Positions 43,759-53,835 are shown, counted from the first letter of the stretch. The stretch is DNA of 64,000 nucleotides from RYN-230 sp963718305 (GCA_963718305.1 CAVQZG010000020.1:434001-498000), one strand, 5' to 3'. Translations and numbers: made by a program. Notes: generated by a model not told the origin, from the sequence alone.

Positions 43759-44771
43759 TGGCGCACGCCGGCCGCCAGCGACCAGGCGATCCCGTCCAGG
43801 ATGTCGTGCTCGCTGGCCAGTACCTCCCCGAAGCCGAACCGCCGCATGATCTGGTCCAGCACCATGGCTCCGCCCGCGATCACATCGACCCGGCCCGGGT
43901 GCATCACCCCCAGCGCCGCGCGCTCCTCCCGGGTCTGGCTCAGCAGGCTGCGGGTCTGCGCGGCGACCTGCGCGGCGGATACCCGGGCGTGGTGGATCCG
44001 GGCCGAGTCGTACTCCGCGAGCCCCAGGGCCAGCCCGGCCACCGTGGTCACCGAGCCGGCCAGGCCCACCAGGGTCCGGGCGGCCGAGACCGGGATGGTC
44101 CGGGCCACCGTGTCCAGGGCCGCGTCGATGTCGGCGGCCGCCGCGCTGATCTCGGCCGGCCGGGGTGGGTCGGAGTGCAGGTGACGCTCGGTCAGCCGGA
44201 CACAGCCGATGTCCACCGACACCGCGCTGACTCCGGCGGGCCCGGTGGCCCGGTCACCCGTGGTCCGGTCACCCGTGGTCCGGTCACCCGTGGTTCGGTC
44301 ACCCGCGTGGCCGTCGCCGACCACGAACTCCGTGGAGCCCCCGCCGATGTCTACCACCAGGTACGGCCCGCCACCCGGCCCAGCAGATCCGGCGCCGAAT
44401 TCGGCGGTGGCACCCACGAACGACAGGTACGCCTCTTCCTCCCCGCTGAGCACCTCCGGCTCGAGGCCGAGCACGCCGCTCACCCCGGAGACGAAATCGG
44501 CGGCGTTGGCCGCGTCCCGGGTGGCGCTGGTGGCGACCATCCGTACCGCCTCCGCGGACCGGTCCCCGATGATGCGGGCGTATCCGCGCAGCGCCCCCAG
44601 GGTGCGCTCCAGCGCCTCCGGAGCCAGCCGCCCGGTGGAATCCACCCCCTGGCCCAGCCGGACGATCTCCATCCGCCGGTCCACGTCGGTGAGCCGGCCC
44701 GAGCCCGGATCGACGTCCGCTACCAGCAACCGCAGCGAGTTGGTGCCACAGTCGATGGCCGCGACCCTCAT
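43755..44771 (-). CDS. ppx: Exopolyphosphatase/guanosine pentaphosphatase (Ppx/GppA)
   Basis: This 338-residue member of the ASKHA superfamily shows MRVAAIDCGTNSLRLLVADV (phosphate 1), LVVDIGGGSTEFVVGD (phosphate 2) and GLAGSVTTVAGL (adenosine motif). It hydrolyses polyphosphate or pppGpp; the two cannot be separated by sequence. The start is ATG 44771, overlapping the DUF501 stop (ATGA). An in-frame insert of GDRTT repeats (15-base tandem repeat, 44251-44310) sits in the loop after the second motif and is probably surface exposed. Confidence 0.93.
   Translation of the reverse strand: MRVAAIDCGTNSLRLLVADVDPGSGRLTDVDRRMEIVRLGQGVDSTGRLAPEALERTLGALRGYARIIGDRSAEAVRMVATSATRDAANAADFVSGVSGVLGLEPEVLSGEEEAYLSFVGATAEFGAGSAGPGGGPYLVVDIGGGSTEFVVGDGHAGDRTTGDRTTGDRTTGDRATGPAGVSAVSVDIGCVRLTERHLHSDPPRPAEISAAAADIDAALDTVARTIPVSAARTLVGLAGSVTTVAGLALGLAEYDSARIHHARVSAAQVAAQTRSLLSQTREERAALGVMHPGRVDVIAGGAMVLDQIMRRFGFGEVLASEHDILDGIAWSLAAGVRQ
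44251..44310. repeat. 15-base tandem repeat inside ppx
   Basis: Four units of CGGTCACCCGTGGTC lie at 44251, 44266, 44281 and 44296. The first two are identical, the third differs at one base and the fourth has diverged in its last bases. Read on the minus strand they encode GDRTT units, so copy change keeps the frame. Confidence 0.9.
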
Positions 44772-45274
44772 GGGACGCACGGGCCGGGCGCCCACCATTC
44801 GCCGGCCGCGTCAGCCGCCTCCCGGCCCAGCGGGTTGGCGCCGGGCGCGGCGAGCTCGTGCGCGACCAGGGCGTGCAGGCATTTCACCCGGTCCGGCAGG
44901 CCACCCGCGCTCTGCATGCCGGGCGGGAGCGGCTCCACCCCGGCCGCCGCCGCGGCCGCCGAGCGCCGTTCCACGTAGTCACGGTGCGCGGCTTGCTGCG
45001 CGGCGCGCAACTCCGGGTCGGCGGCCAGCCGCTGCTGCATATCCCGCATCAGGCCGCCGGATTCCAGCCTGCTCACCGCCGCGACCGCCCGCGGGCAGGT
45101 GAGGTAGAACAGCGTCGGGAAGGGGGTGCCGTCGTCCAGCCGGGGCGCCGTCTCCACCACGTCAGGCCGACCGCACGGGCAGCGGTGCGCCACCCCCCGC
45201 AGTCCACGGGGCGGCCGGCCGAGCTGCTCCCCGACCACCGCGGCATCCCGCGCCATCCCGGGGTCATCGGGCAT
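44768..45274 (-). CDS. DUF501-family protein
   Basis: This 168-residue conserved actinobacterial protein of unknown role has the DUF501 core: HRCPCGRPDVVETAPRLDDGTPFPTLFYLTCPRAVAAVSRLESGG. It includes three cysteines that could bind a metal, and ends LPDRVKCLHALVAHELAAPGANPLG. ATG 45274 overlaps the end of the ftsB-like gene, and its TGA overlaps the ppx start (ATGA), so all three are coupled. The order ftsB-like, DUF501, ppx is kept widely in actinobacteria (Rv1024-Rv1026 in mycobacteria). Confidence 0.9.
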   Translation of the reverse strand: MPDDPGMARDAAVVGEQLGRPPRGLRGVAHRCPCGRPDVVETAPRLDDGTPFPTLFYLTCPRAVAAVSRLESGGLMRDMQQRLAADPELRAAQQAAHRDYVERRSAAAAAAGVEPLPPGMQSAGGLPDRVKCLHALVAHELAAPGANPLGREAADAAGEWWAPGPCVP

Positions 45275-45739
45275 GCGGCGCGCCTTGACCGGCACTGCCT
45301 TGACCCGCACTGCCCTGACCCGCACTGCCCTGACCGGCACTTCCCTGATCGGCCTGGCGGACCGAATGCCACAACCGCTCGTACCAGGGAGTGCCCGCGG
45401 CCGCGGCCAGCGCGGAACTGCCGCAGCAGGCCGGCCGCCGATGATCACGTAGCAGCTGGCTCCGGGCAGGCACATGTGCAGCCGGTCCCGCGCCTGCTGC
45501 TCGATGTACGCGGGCTGGTTGAGCCGCAGGGCCTCGGCCCGCAGCCGCGCCAGCTCGGCCGTGGTCGCCGCGCTCTGCGCCTGGAGCTGGTCGAGCTGGC
45601 GGCGCTGGGCGATGTACTCCCGTACCGGGTAGGCGAGGCTCAGCGCGATGGCACAGACGACCACCGCCAGCACGGCGGCCCGGCTGGTGAACCGGGGCCG
45701 GTCTGGCGGCGGCGGCCGCCTGGGCTGCGCGCCGGACAT
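45264..45739 (-). pseudogene. ftsB: FtsB/DivIC-like septum formation protein with apparent frameshift
   Basis: The N-terminal part is a short cytoplasmic tail, one membrane span (AAVLAVVVCAIALSLAYPV) and the periplasmic coiled coil (REYIAQRRQLDQLQAQSAATTAELARLRAEALRL) followed by YIEQQARDRLHMCLPGASCYVI. This is the FtsB/DivIC pattern. The end of the protein lies in another frame: TPWYERLWHSVRQADQGSAGQG, stopping at TGA 45264. One indel near 45430-45450 links them. Without correction the frame runs into DUF501, which would be an artefact. ATG 45739 overlaps the eno stop by one base (TGATG). The GSAGQ tail is encoded by the repeat at 45282-45356. Confidence 0.82.
45282..45356. repeat. 15-base tandem repeat in the ftsB C-terminal tail
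   Basis: Five units of GCC(T/C)TGACC(G/C)GCACT type lie at 45282, 45297, 45312, 45327 and 45342; neighbours differ at one position and the last is degenerate. On the minus strand they encode GSAGQ repeats. Confidence 0.9.
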
Positions 45740-47022
45740 CACTCAGCCGCGGTCCAGCGGGGGAACGCGGTGGCGCCCGCGTAGCTGGCCGCGTCGTCGA
45801 GGAGTTCCTCGATGCGCATCAGCTGGTTGTACTTGGCCACCCGCTCGCCGCGGGCCGGCGCTCCCGACTTGATCTGGCCCGCGTTGGTGGCGACGGCGAG
45901 GTCGGCGATGGTCGTGTCGTCCGTCTCCCCCGAGCGATGCGAGATCATGCAGCTGAACCCGCTGCGCTGGGCGAGGGACACCGCGTCGAGCGTCTCGGTA
46001 ACCGACCCGATCTGGTTCACCTTGACCAGCAACGCGTTCGCGCCGCGCTCGGCGATCCCCCGGCGGAGCCGTTCCGGGTTGGTGACGAACAGGTCGTCCC
46101 CGACGATCTGCACCCGGTCCCCTACCGCCGCGGTCAGCGCCTGCCACCCGGCCCAGTCCTCTTCGGACAGCGGGTCCTCGAGCGACACGATCGGGTAGGC
46201 GTCCAGCCACTCGGTGTAGAGGCGGGTCATCTCGGCCGCGTCCCGGGCCGCGCCCTCGAACTGGTAGGCGCCGTCGGAGTAGAACTCGGTGGCCGCCGCG
46301 TCGATGGCCAGCGCCACGTCGAGACCGGGAGAGAACCCGGCCTTGCCGATCGCCTCGACGATCAGGTCCAGCGCGGCCCGGTTGTTCTCCAGGTCCGGGG
46401 CGAAGCCCCCCTCGTCCCCGACTCCGGTGGACAGGCCGTGCTGCTTCAGCACTGACTTCAGCGCGTGGTAGGTCTCCGCGCCCCACTGGACCGCCTCGGT
46501 GAACGTGGCCGCGCCGATCGGCGCGATCATGAACTCCTGGATGTCCACGCTGTTGTCCGCGTGCGCCCCGCCGTTGAGGATGTTCATCATGGGCACTGGC
46601 AGCAGGTACGCGTTGGGGCCACCCAGGTAGCGGAACAGCGGCAGGCCGGCGGACTGCGCGGCGGCCTTGGCCACCGCCATGCTCACACCGGTGACCGCGT
46701 TCGCGCCCAGCCGGGACTTGTCCGGAGTCCGGTCCAGGTCGATCATGGCCTGGTCGATCAGGCGCTGATCATCGGCGTCGTAGCCGAGCAGTTCGGGCTG
46801 GATCTCGTCGATGATGCCCTGGACGGCCCTGGCGACCCCCTTGCCGCCGTACTCGTCCCCGCCATCGCGCAGTTCCACCGCCTCAAAGGCGCCGGTGGAC
46901 GCCCCGCTCGGGGCAGCGGCGCGGCCCAGCGAGCCATCGTCGAGAGCGACCTCGACTTCGAGGGTGGGGTTTCCGCGGGAATCCAGAATCTGCCTGGCAT
47001 GCACCGCCTCGATCGAGGCCAC
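45739..47022 (-). CDS. eno: Enolase
   Basis: This 427-residue glycolytic enzyme interconverts 2-phosphoglycerate and phosphoenolpyruvate. It has the substrate loop SGASTGAFEAVELRDGG, metal ligands in LAIDAAATEFY, SLEDPLSEEDW and VGDDLFVTN, and the catalytic Lys in LLVKVNQIG followed by ISHRSGETDDT and IKSGAPARGERVAKYNQLMRIEE. It is full length and intact. It lies between mazG and the ftsB-like gene, the standard actinobacterial arrangement, and its stop overlaps the next start. Confidence 0.98.
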   Translation of the reverse strand: MASIEAVHARQILDSRGNPTLEVEVALDDGSLGRAAAPSGASTGAFEAVELRDGGDEYGGKGVARAVQGIIDEIQPELLGYDADDQRLIDQAMIDLDRTPDKSRLGANAVTGVSMAVAKAAAQSAGLPLFRYLGGPNAYLLPVPMMNILNGGAHADNSVDIQEFMIAPIGAATFTEAVQWGAETYHALKSVLKQHGLSTGVGDEGGFAPDLENNRAALDLIVEAIGKAGFSPGLDVALAIDAAATEFYSDGAYQFEGAARDAAEMTRLYTEWLDAYPIVSLEDPLSEEDWAGWQALTAAVGDRVQIVGDDLFVTNPERLRRGIAERGANALLVKVNQIGSVTETLDAVSLAQRSGFSCMISHRSGETDDTTIADLAVATNAGQIKSGAPARGERVAKYNQLMRIEELLDDAASYAGATAFPRWTAAE

Positions 47023-47113
47023 GACGACTCCTAGCTCGGCTGACTTTTGTCAATATTGGAGCCTAGTGGAGCCCTGGCGGGGCTCGGCACCGGCCACGCC
47101 GGGACGGGCCGCC

Positions 47114-48263
47114 TCACTCGCCCGCCTGGTCCGCCTCCGCCCGGTCCCGTTCCCAGCGGCGGACCTGGTCGGCGTAGCGGCGGGCGGCGGCGCGCAGCTC
47201 GAGTTCGGGATCGAGGCCGGCCGCCTGAGCCTGGGCCACCAGCTCGAACAGCTCCGCCCCCAGGCGGCTGCCGTCCCCGGGACCCCCGGCGACCGCCAGG
47301 TCCGGGGGGATGCCCGCCCGCTCCGCTCGGCGCTGCAGCTGCGCGGCCAGGGCCAGCGCGGGCTGGCCGAACGGCACGCCGTCCAAGGCCGAGGCGGCCC
47401 CGGGACCGTCAGCCCGCTCGGCCCGCTCGGCGGCCTTGATCGCGTCCCAGTTGCGGGTCACGTCGTCCGCGCCGGACACGGTCACGTCCCCGAACACGTG
47501 CGGGTGCCGCCGGACCAGCTTGGTCACGATGCCGTCGGCCACATCATCCACGGTGAACCCGGTGCCGTCGGACCGCTCAGCGGCGACCCGCGCGTGGAAC
47601 ATCACCTGGAGCAGGACATCACCGAGTTCCTCGCGCAGCGCCGCCCGGTCGCCGCTTTCCAGCGCGTCCAGCGCCTCGTAGGACTCCTCGATGAGGTAGG
47701 GCGCCAGCGACTCGTGCGTCTGCCGGGCGTCCCACGGGCACTGCCGGCGCAGGGTGTCCATCACCGACACCAGGGTGAGCAGCTCCGCGCCGGGCAGCGC
47801 CGAGGAGCCGTAGACCACCTCGACCGCGGTATCAGCCGGGCCCTCCGGCCCACCCAGCTCATCGGCCAGCGCCAGCGGTCCCGGGGTCACCCCGGCGGGC
47901 CGGCCGGGCGGGTCAGCAGGGCAGAGCCACACCACGGTGCCGGCCGTCCCGGCCACCGCCCGGGTGAGCAGCCGGGCCACGGCGGCCGGATCGGCCGGGC
48001 CAGCACCGGCCTGCGCACTACGGGCCTGCCCACCACCGGCGCGGCCAGCACCGGCGTGCCGCACCGGCCTCCCCCGCCAGCAGTTCCCAGCCGATCCCGG
48101 CCTCGTCCAGTGCGGGCAGCAGCGGGTGATCAGTCGCCGGGGCCAGCACCCGCGAGGCACCGGCCAGGGTCTGCCAGGCCGGCCAGCTGAGCAGCCCGGC
48201 CCGGACCGTGGGCGCGGTGACCAGGAGCACCAGCCGCGCGCCTGCCCCGGTATCGCCGGCCAA
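47114..48263 (-). pseudogene. mazG: MazG-type nucleoside triphosphate pyrophosphohydrolase with apparent frameshift
   Basis: MazG hydrolyses non-canonical or excess NTPs to monophosphates. The core is intact: CPWDARQTHESLAPYLIEESYEALDAL, REELGDVLLQVMFHARVAAE (EExxE/ExxD metal sites) and KLVRRHPHVFGDV. The first 65 residues (GARLVLLVTAPTVRAGLLSWPAW ... DEAGIGWELLAG) lie in another frame. A run of five C at 48071-48075 appears one base too long; with four, the protein reads through as 382 residues. TTG 48263 has AGGA at six-base spacing, eight bases after the lipoprotein stop. The gene is probably intact in the organism. Confidence 0.85.
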
Positions 48264-48271
48264 GTCGTGTC

Positions 48272-48958
48272 CTAGCAAGCCGGGGTCAGCTGCGGGGACG
48301 CGCTCGGGGACGCACTGGGGCTCGGGGACGCGGTGCCGGCCGCCGCCAGCTTGTTGGCGGCCGGGACCACGGAGACCTGGTTGTAGTCGAGCTCCCCGAA
48401 CTGCGGGTTGACCGAGATGCCCATGCTCTTGGCCGCCCGGCACTGGTACTGGTTGAACGTGGTGCCCAGCGTCTGCAGCGCCCCGGAGGAGGTCGGCAGT
48501 TTCCCGCCGTCCAGCCGAGCCAGCAGCTGGTTCTGGATCGCCACGTACCGGCCGAGCTCGGGCAGCTGGTCCGGCGGCACCCCGTTAGCGACAGCCAGCT
48601 CGTTGAGCGTGACCCCGCTCTGCTTGGCCTGCGCGGTCGCGCCGGCCAGGGCCGCCTGGACCTGGCTGCGGGTGATGGTCAGGTGGTTGCGCTCCGCCAT
48701 CTTGTCGCGCACCTGGAACCGGAGCAGCCAGCTGAGCACCTGCTGCGGCATCTGCGACGCCGGGAACTGGAGCTGGACCTTGGCCTTGCCCGCCTTATAG
48801 GCGGCGTCCAGGTTGTTCACCTCGGCCGTCACGGTCGCCGTGGGGATGCGCGACGTGTTCGTGACGGCTGCCGCGCCCAGCCGGACGGTCCCGCAGGCGG
48901 ACAGGGCGAGCGTCGCGGCCAGCGCCGCGACGGTCAGCGTGATGGGGGTGCGGAGCAC
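48272..48958 (-). CDS. SurA-like N-terminal-domain lipoprotein
   Basis: This 228-residue exported lipoprotein has a signal peptide with lipobox LSAC (cysteine 22). The mature part resembles the SurA N-terminal domain (PASQMPQQVLSWLLRFQVRDKMAERNHLTITRSQVQAAL), suggesting a chaperone-like role outside the membrane; no parvulin domain is present. A Ser/Pro/Ala-rich tail (ASPSPSASPSASPQL) ends in a Cys. GTG 48958 has AAGGGA eight bases upstream. It lies between mfd and mazG in the same direction. Confidence 0.85.
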   Translation of the reverse strand: MLRTPITLTVAALAATLALSACGTVRLGAAAVTNTSRIPTATVTAEVNNLDAAYKAGKAKVQLQFPASQMPQQVLSWLLRFQVRDKMAERNHLTITRSQVQAALAGATAQAKQSGVTLNELAVANGVPPDQLPELGRYVAIQNQLLARLDGGKLPTSSGALQTLGTTFNQYQCRAAKSMGISVNPQFGELDYNQVSVVPAANKLAAAGTASPSPSASPSASPQLTPAC

Positions 48959-48972
48959 GACGGCGTCCCTTC

Positions 48973-51900
48973 CTATCCCTCGGGTTTCACCGGTGCGTCA
49001 GGCTCGAAAACGGCCTCGATGAGCTGGCCGCACCAGGTCAGGAGTTCAGTGTCCCGGAGCAGCGGGGCACCCGGCGGGGCGGGCTGTCCCGGGCGCCGGC
49101 CCGATCCTGCCCTGGGCACCGGTACGAGCATGTTACGCATCGCCGGCTTGAGCACTGTCTTCGGGTACAGCCGCTGGACCCGGACCTGCCGCGAGTCGGG
49201 CAGCTCAACCGGGGAGAAGCGGATGAAGGTGCCCTGCTGGACGATGTCGGTCAGCCCGGCCCGCCGGGCCCGGGCCCGCAGCCGGGCCACATCGAGCAGG
49301 CTGGCCACCGGCTCCGGCGGCGGGCCGTAGCGGTCCGCGAGCTCGTCGTGCACCTCGGCGGCATCCTCGGCGGAGTCGATGGCCGCGATCCGGGTGTAGG
49401 CCTCCAGCCGCAGCCGCTCGCCGGGCACGTAGTCGTGCGGGATGTGCGCGTTGACCGGCAGCTCGACCCGGACTTCGGGCCGCTCGGCCGGCCCGTCGCC
49501 CTTCAGCTCGGTGACCGCTTCGCCGATCATCCGCACGTACAGGTCGAACCCGACCCCGGCGATGTGCCCGGACTGCTCGCCGCCGAGCAGGTTCCCCGCC
49601 CCGCGGATCTCCAGGTCCTTGAGGGCCACGTACATGCCCGCCCCCGCCTCGGTGTGCTGGGCGATGGTGGCCAGCCGCTCGTGCGCGGTCTCGGTCAGCG
49701 GGACCTCGGGCGGGTACAGGAAGTAGGCGTACCCGCGCTCGGTCCCGCGCCCGACCCGGCCGCGCAGCTGATGCAGCTGGGGCAGTCCGTAGACGTCGGC
49801 CCGGTCCACGATCAGGGTGTTGGCGTTGGGGATGTCCAGCCCGGATTCGATGATCGTGGTGGACACCAGCACGTCGAACTTCCGGTCCAGGAAGTCGCCC
49901 ATGATCCGCTCGAGCGTGTGCTCGTTCATCTGGCCGTGGGCGATCGCGACGCGGGCTTCGGGGACCAGTTCCCCGAGCCGGGCGGCCACCCGGTTGATCG
50001 AGCTCACCCGGTTGTGCACGAAGAAGACCTGGCCGTCGCGGAGCAGCTCACGCCGGATGGCCGCGCCGATCTGCTTCTCGTCGTACGGCCCGACCAGGGT
50101 GAGCACCGGATGGCGCTCCTCAGGCGGGGTGAGGATGGTGGACATCTCCCGGATGCCGGCGATGCCCATCTCCAGCGTGCGCGGGATCGGGGTGGCCGAC
50201 ATGGCCAGCACGTCCACCTCGGTCCGCATCCGCTTGAGGTACTCCTTGTGCTCCACGCCGAATCGCTGTTCCTCGTCGAGGATGACCAGCCCGAGCCGGG
50301 AGAACCGGGTGTCCGGGGACAGCAGCCGGTGCGTACCCACCACCACGTCCACCTTGCCCTCGGCCATGGCCTCCCGGACCCGGGCCGCCTCGGCGTCGCT
50401 GGAGAACCGGGACAGCATGGCCACCGTGACCGGGAACGGTGCGAACCGCTCGCTGAACGTGGCGTAGTGCTGCTGGGCCAGCAGCGTGGTCGGCACCAGC
50501 ACCGCGACCTGGGTGCTGTCCTGGACCGCCTTGAACGCGGCCCGCACCGCGATCTCCGTCTTGCCGTAACCGACGTCCCCGCAGATCAGCCGGTCCATCG
50601 GAGCGGACCGCTCCATGTCCCGCTTGACCTCGTCGATGGCTTCCAGCTGGTCGGGGGTCTCCACGTACGGGAACGCGTCCTCGAGCTCGCGCTGCCACGG
50701 GGTGTCCAGGCCGAACGCGTGCCCGGGCGAGGCCATCCGGGCCGAGTACAGCCGGATCAGCTCGGCCGCGATCTGGCGGACCGCCTTGCGCGCCCGGCCC
50801 TTGGTCTTGGCCCAGTCCGCCCCGCCCAGCCGGTGCAGGCTGGGCGCCTCGCCACCGACGTACCGGGTGACCTGGTCGAGCTGGTCAGTAGGGACGTAGA
50901 GCCGGTCCGGCGGCTGGCCCCGCTTGCTGGGCGCGTACTCGATGACCAGGTACTCCCGGGTCGCACCCTGGACGTTGCGGCTGGTCATCTCCACATAGCG
51001 GCCCACGCCGTGCTGCTCGTGCACGACGTAGTCGCCCGACGTGAGCTGCAACGGGTCGATCCCGCCGCGGCGCCGGGTCGGCATCCGCATGTCCTTGCTG
51101 GCGGTCCGCTGCCCGGCCAGGTCCTCCTCGGTCAGCACGGCCAGCTTGACCGACGGCCAGGTGAACCCCTGCCCGATCAGGCCGGTGCTGACGTAGGGCA
51201 CCGACGCCTCGGGCGGCTGGTCCAGATCGCCGAGCCGGGCCCCGATTTCCTCGCCGCGCAGCGTCTCGGCCAGCCGCTGGGCCGGACCGTGGCCCTCGGT
51301 GACCAGCACGACGCGCCAGCCGTCGGACAGCCACTGGCGCACGTCCGCGAGGGCGCGCGAGGTATCGCCCCGGTAGCCCGGCACGGGTGCGGCTTCCATC
51401 AGCAGCGAAACGCGTTCCCCGGCTCCGGGATCCGGCTCATCCGTGTCCTGGGTGAGGGTGTCATCGGCCCCGCTCATATCGGTACTGCTGAACGGGGTGA
51501 CCGTCCACCAGCCGATGCCGAGATGCTGGGCGGCCGCCCGGACCTCGGGCAGCGGCTGGAACGCGGCCGCGCCGAGGTCGATGGGGGCCTGGCCGCCGCC
51601 GGCGGCGTTCACCCAGGAGGCGTCGAGGAACTCCTGGCTGGTCCGGACCAGGTCATCGGCCCGGGCCCGGATCCGCTCGGGATCGCAGGCGAGGACCAGG
51701 CCGCCCGGGGGCACGTGGTCGAGCAGCAGTTCCATCCGGTCGGCCAGCACCGGCGCGAACGCCTCCATGCCCTCGACCGTGATGCCGTCCGCCAGTTTGC
51801 CCAGGATTTCGGCCAGCCCCGGATATTCCCCCGCGAGTCGCCTGGCCCGCTGGCGCACCTCCGGGGTGAGCAGCAACTCCCGGCACGGCGGTGCCCACAG

Positions 51901-52590
51901 CCCCTCCGCGGCGGCGTGCAGGCTGCGCTGGTCGGCGGCCCGGAAATAGCGGATCTCCTCGACCGTGTCCCCCCAGAACTCCACCCGGAGCGGATGCTCC
52001 TCGGTGGGCGGGAACACATCCAGGATGCCGCCCCGGACGGCGATCTCACCCCGGTGCTCGACCAGGTCGGTGCGCGCGTACCCGATGTCCACCAGGTGCG
52101 CGATGACCTCTTCGAAGTCAGCCGCCTGGCCGCCCCGCAGGGCCACCGGCTCCAGGTCGCCCAGACCGCTCACCATCGGCTGCAGCAGGCTGCGCACCGG
52201 GGTGACCAGCACGCTGAGGGCGCCGGAGCGGGCACTGCCGGCGTCAGGGTGGGCGAGCCTGCGCAGCACGGCCAGCCGCCGCCCCGACGTGTCCGAGCGC
52301 GGCGAGAGCCGTTCGTGCGGGAGGGTCTCCCAGGCCGGGAAGCAGGCCACCGTACCCTCGGGCAGCAGCGACTCCAGCCCGCTGGTGAGGACCTCGGCCT
52401 CGCGGGCGGTCGCCGTCACAGCCAGGACGAACCGGGGCTGGTCCGCAGAGGGATAACCCGCGACCGAGGCGGCCAGGAAGGGGCGGAGCGCGGGCGGCGC
52501 GACCAGGTCGGTGTCAGCGTCGCCCTGGCCCAGGGCGCGCTGCAGCTGGGGATCCGCGGCGATAACGCTGAGCAGTCCAGCGAGGCTCAT
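48973..52590 (-). CDS. mfd: Transcription-repair coupling factor Mfd
   Basis: This 1205-residue ATP-driven translocase removes stalled RNA polymerase and recruits UvrA. It has the N-terminal UvrB-like modules (VACFPAWETLPHERLSP; RGGILDVFPPTEEHPLRVEFWGD), the RNA polymerase interaction domain (GDYVVHEQHGVGRYV ... REYLVIEYA), and the RecG-like helicase: GDVGYGKTEIAVRAAFKA, LVILDEEQRFGVEHKE, SATPIPRTLEM, QLRGRVGRG. A C-terminal regulatory TRCF domain (KGDGPAERPEVRVELPVNAHIPHDYV) follows. It is intact. ATG 52590 has AAGGA upstream. It begins the eight-gene minus-strand block. Confidence 0.97.
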   Translation of the reverse strand: MSLAGLLSVIAADPQLQRALGQGDADTDLVAPPALRPFLAASVAGYPSADQPRFVLAVTATAREAEVLTSGLESLLPEGTVACFPAWETLPHERLSPRSDTSGRRLAVLRRLAHPDAGSARSGALSVLVTPVRSLLQPMVSGLGDLEPVALRGGQAADFEEVIAHLVDIGYARTDLVEHRGEIAVRGGILDVFPPTEEHPLRVEFWGDTVEEIRYFRAADQRSLHAAAEGLWAPPCRELLLTPEVRQRARRLAGEYPGLAEILGKLADGITVEGMEAFAPVLADRMELLLDHVPPGGLVLACDPERIRARADDLVRTSQEFLDASWVNAAGGGQAPIDLGAAAFQPLPEVRAAAQHLGIGWWTVTPFSSTDMSGADDTLTQDTDEPDPGAGERVSLLMEAAPVPGYRGDTSRALADVRQWLSDGWRVVLVTEGHGPAQRLAETLRGEEIGARLGDLDQPPEASVPYVSTGLIGQGFTWPSVKLAVLTEEDLAGQRTASKDMRMPTRRRGGIDPLQLTSGDYVVHEQHGVGRYVEMTSRNVQGATREYLVIEYAPSKRGQPPDRLYVPTDQLDQVTRYVGGEAPSLHRLGGADWAKTKGRARKAVRQIAAELIRLYSARMASPGHAFGLDTPWQRELEDAFPYVETPDQLEAIDEVKRDMERSAPMDRLICGDVGYGKTEIAVRAAFKAVQDSTQVAVLVPTTLLAQQHYATFSERFAPFPVTVAMLSRFSSDAEAARVREAMAEGKVDVVVGTHRLLSPDTRFSRLGLVILDEEQRFGVEHKEYLKRMRTEVDVLAMSATPIPRTLEMGIAGIREMSTILTPPEERHPVLTLVGPYDEKQIGAAIRRELLRDGQVFFVHNRVSSINRVAARLGELVPEARVAIAHGQMNEHTLERIMGDFLDRKFDVLVSTTIIESGLDIPNANTLIVDRADVYGLPQLHQLRGRVGRGTERGYAYFLYPPEVPLTETAHERLATIAQHTEAGAGMYVALKDLEIRGAGNLLGGEQSGHIAGVGFDLYVRMIGEAVTELKGDGPAERPEVRVELPVNAHIPHDYVPGERLRLEAYTRIAAIDSAEDAAEVHDELADRYGPPPEPVASLLDVARLRARARRAGLTDIVQQGTFIRFSPVELPDSRQVRVQRLYPKTVLKPAMRNMLVPVPRAGSGRRPGQPAPPGAPLLRDTELLTWCGQLIEAVFEPDAPVKPEG

Positions 52591-52780
52591 GGTGTCCTTG
52601 GGGCAGGCATTAGGAGATCAGGCAGCACGAAAGGCCCGCGCTGGCGGGCAGATGGGCATCCAGACCCTCACGCGGGATACCTCCAGTTTACGTTCCGGGC
52701 CAGGCGGCTTGGACCCCGGTGGCCAGATACACGGATCTGATTAGCGACTATCCGCGCACGAGGGACTACGCTAAGGCTTT

Positions 52781-53673
52781 GTGACATCGGTGAGCGGTGT
52801 TCCCGGGGGCGGCACGACCGGCCCCGATGTTGCCCGCGGCCAGGGACGCCACGTCCAGGCCAGGCGGCCGCGGGTACAGCAGCCCCAGGTAAAGCAGGCG
52901 GAGTCGCAGCAGCCGGGCGCCCGGCAGGCAAAGGCCACCCCCTCGGCCGAAGCCGCGGAGACGGCCCTGTTCAGCCACTGGGCGGAGGGCTACGCGAGCG
53001 AGCGCTTCGGGCAGCCGATCGCCGTGCTGCTGGCGGGCGCGGTCACCGCGGCCGGCGACCTGGGCGCGGCCAGCCTGCGCGCGGCCGGCGCGGATCTCAG
53101 CGTCGGCCTGGTCGACGACGATCAGCCGGTCACCCGGGCCGCGGTGGGCAGCCATCCGGGCCTGAACCGCTGCGCCCTCGGGGACCTGCGGACGGTGCTG
53201 CTGCCCCAGCGATCCTTCGACATCGTGCAGGCCACCCTGCTGCTGGAGCGGATCGAGCACGCCGAACTGGTGCTCGACCGGCTGGTCGGCGCGCTCAAGC
53301 CGGGCGGCCTGCTGTGCCTGCAGGTCCGTGACCGGGACTGCGCGGCCGGCTTCCTCGACCGGGTGCTGCCCGGCGGGGCCCGGCGGATGATCTGGCGTAA
53401 GCAGCGCCCCGGCCGGCCGGGGCCGCATCCCGCCGTGTACGAGCGGGTCACCTCGGTCCGGGGCATCCAGTCCTACGCGCTGATGCGCGGCCTGGTGATC
53501 GCCGGGCATCAGCCCCTGGGCGCCTGGCCGGCGGCCTGCGCCCGGCGCCGCGCGGCTACCTGGCCGCCCAGAAACTGGTCGCCGCGCTGTCCCGGGGCCG
53601 GCTGACCGCCGCGCATGAGGAACTCCTGTACGTCATGCGCAAGCCGGAGAACCGCTTCGCCCGGATCCTCTGA
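52781..53673 (+). pseudogene. Class I SAM-dependent methyltransferase-like protein with apparent frameshift
   Basis: The body reads LFSHWAEGYASERFGQPIAVLLAGAVTAAGDL, then LPQRSFDIVQATLLLERIEHAELVLDRLVGALKPGGLLCLQVRDRD, the late strands of a class I methyltransferase. The glycine-rich SAM loop is degenerate, so activity is uncertain. The end lies in another frame: GYLAAQKLVAALSRGRLTAAHEELLYVMRKPENRFARIL, stopping at TGA 53673. One missing base near 53525-53565 explains it and gives 297 residues. The first 55 residues are polar and Gln-rich. It is divergent from mfd. Confidence 0.78.
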
Positions 53674-53835
53674 ACCTGCCTGCGCACTCGCCGCCGGCCA
53701 GAGCACGGGGGAACCTCGGTGAAACGTGCCTGGCCCGGAGCTGGCGGCCCGTGTAGCCTCTGGGTGCCTAGCGGATACCCGCGGCCTTGAATCAGCCCGC
53801 CCCGGGAGCGGGCGCGGCGCCCGACGGAGGTGAAC

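Noticed and set aside
44768..45742. A single gene joining the ftsB-like protein to DUF501
   Set aside because: The true FtsB C-terminus lies in another frame and DUF501 has its own overlapping start; the join is produced by a one-base shift.
49348..52740. A 1130-codon open frame antisense to mfd
   Set aside because: mfd is unambiguous on the other strand over the same bases; the antisense product is Gly/Arg/His-rich without motifs.
53674..53835. A riboswitch before the sulfurylase/APS-kinase gene
   Set aside because: A GC-rich hairpin is possible but no SAM or cobalamin riboswitch core could be recognised.
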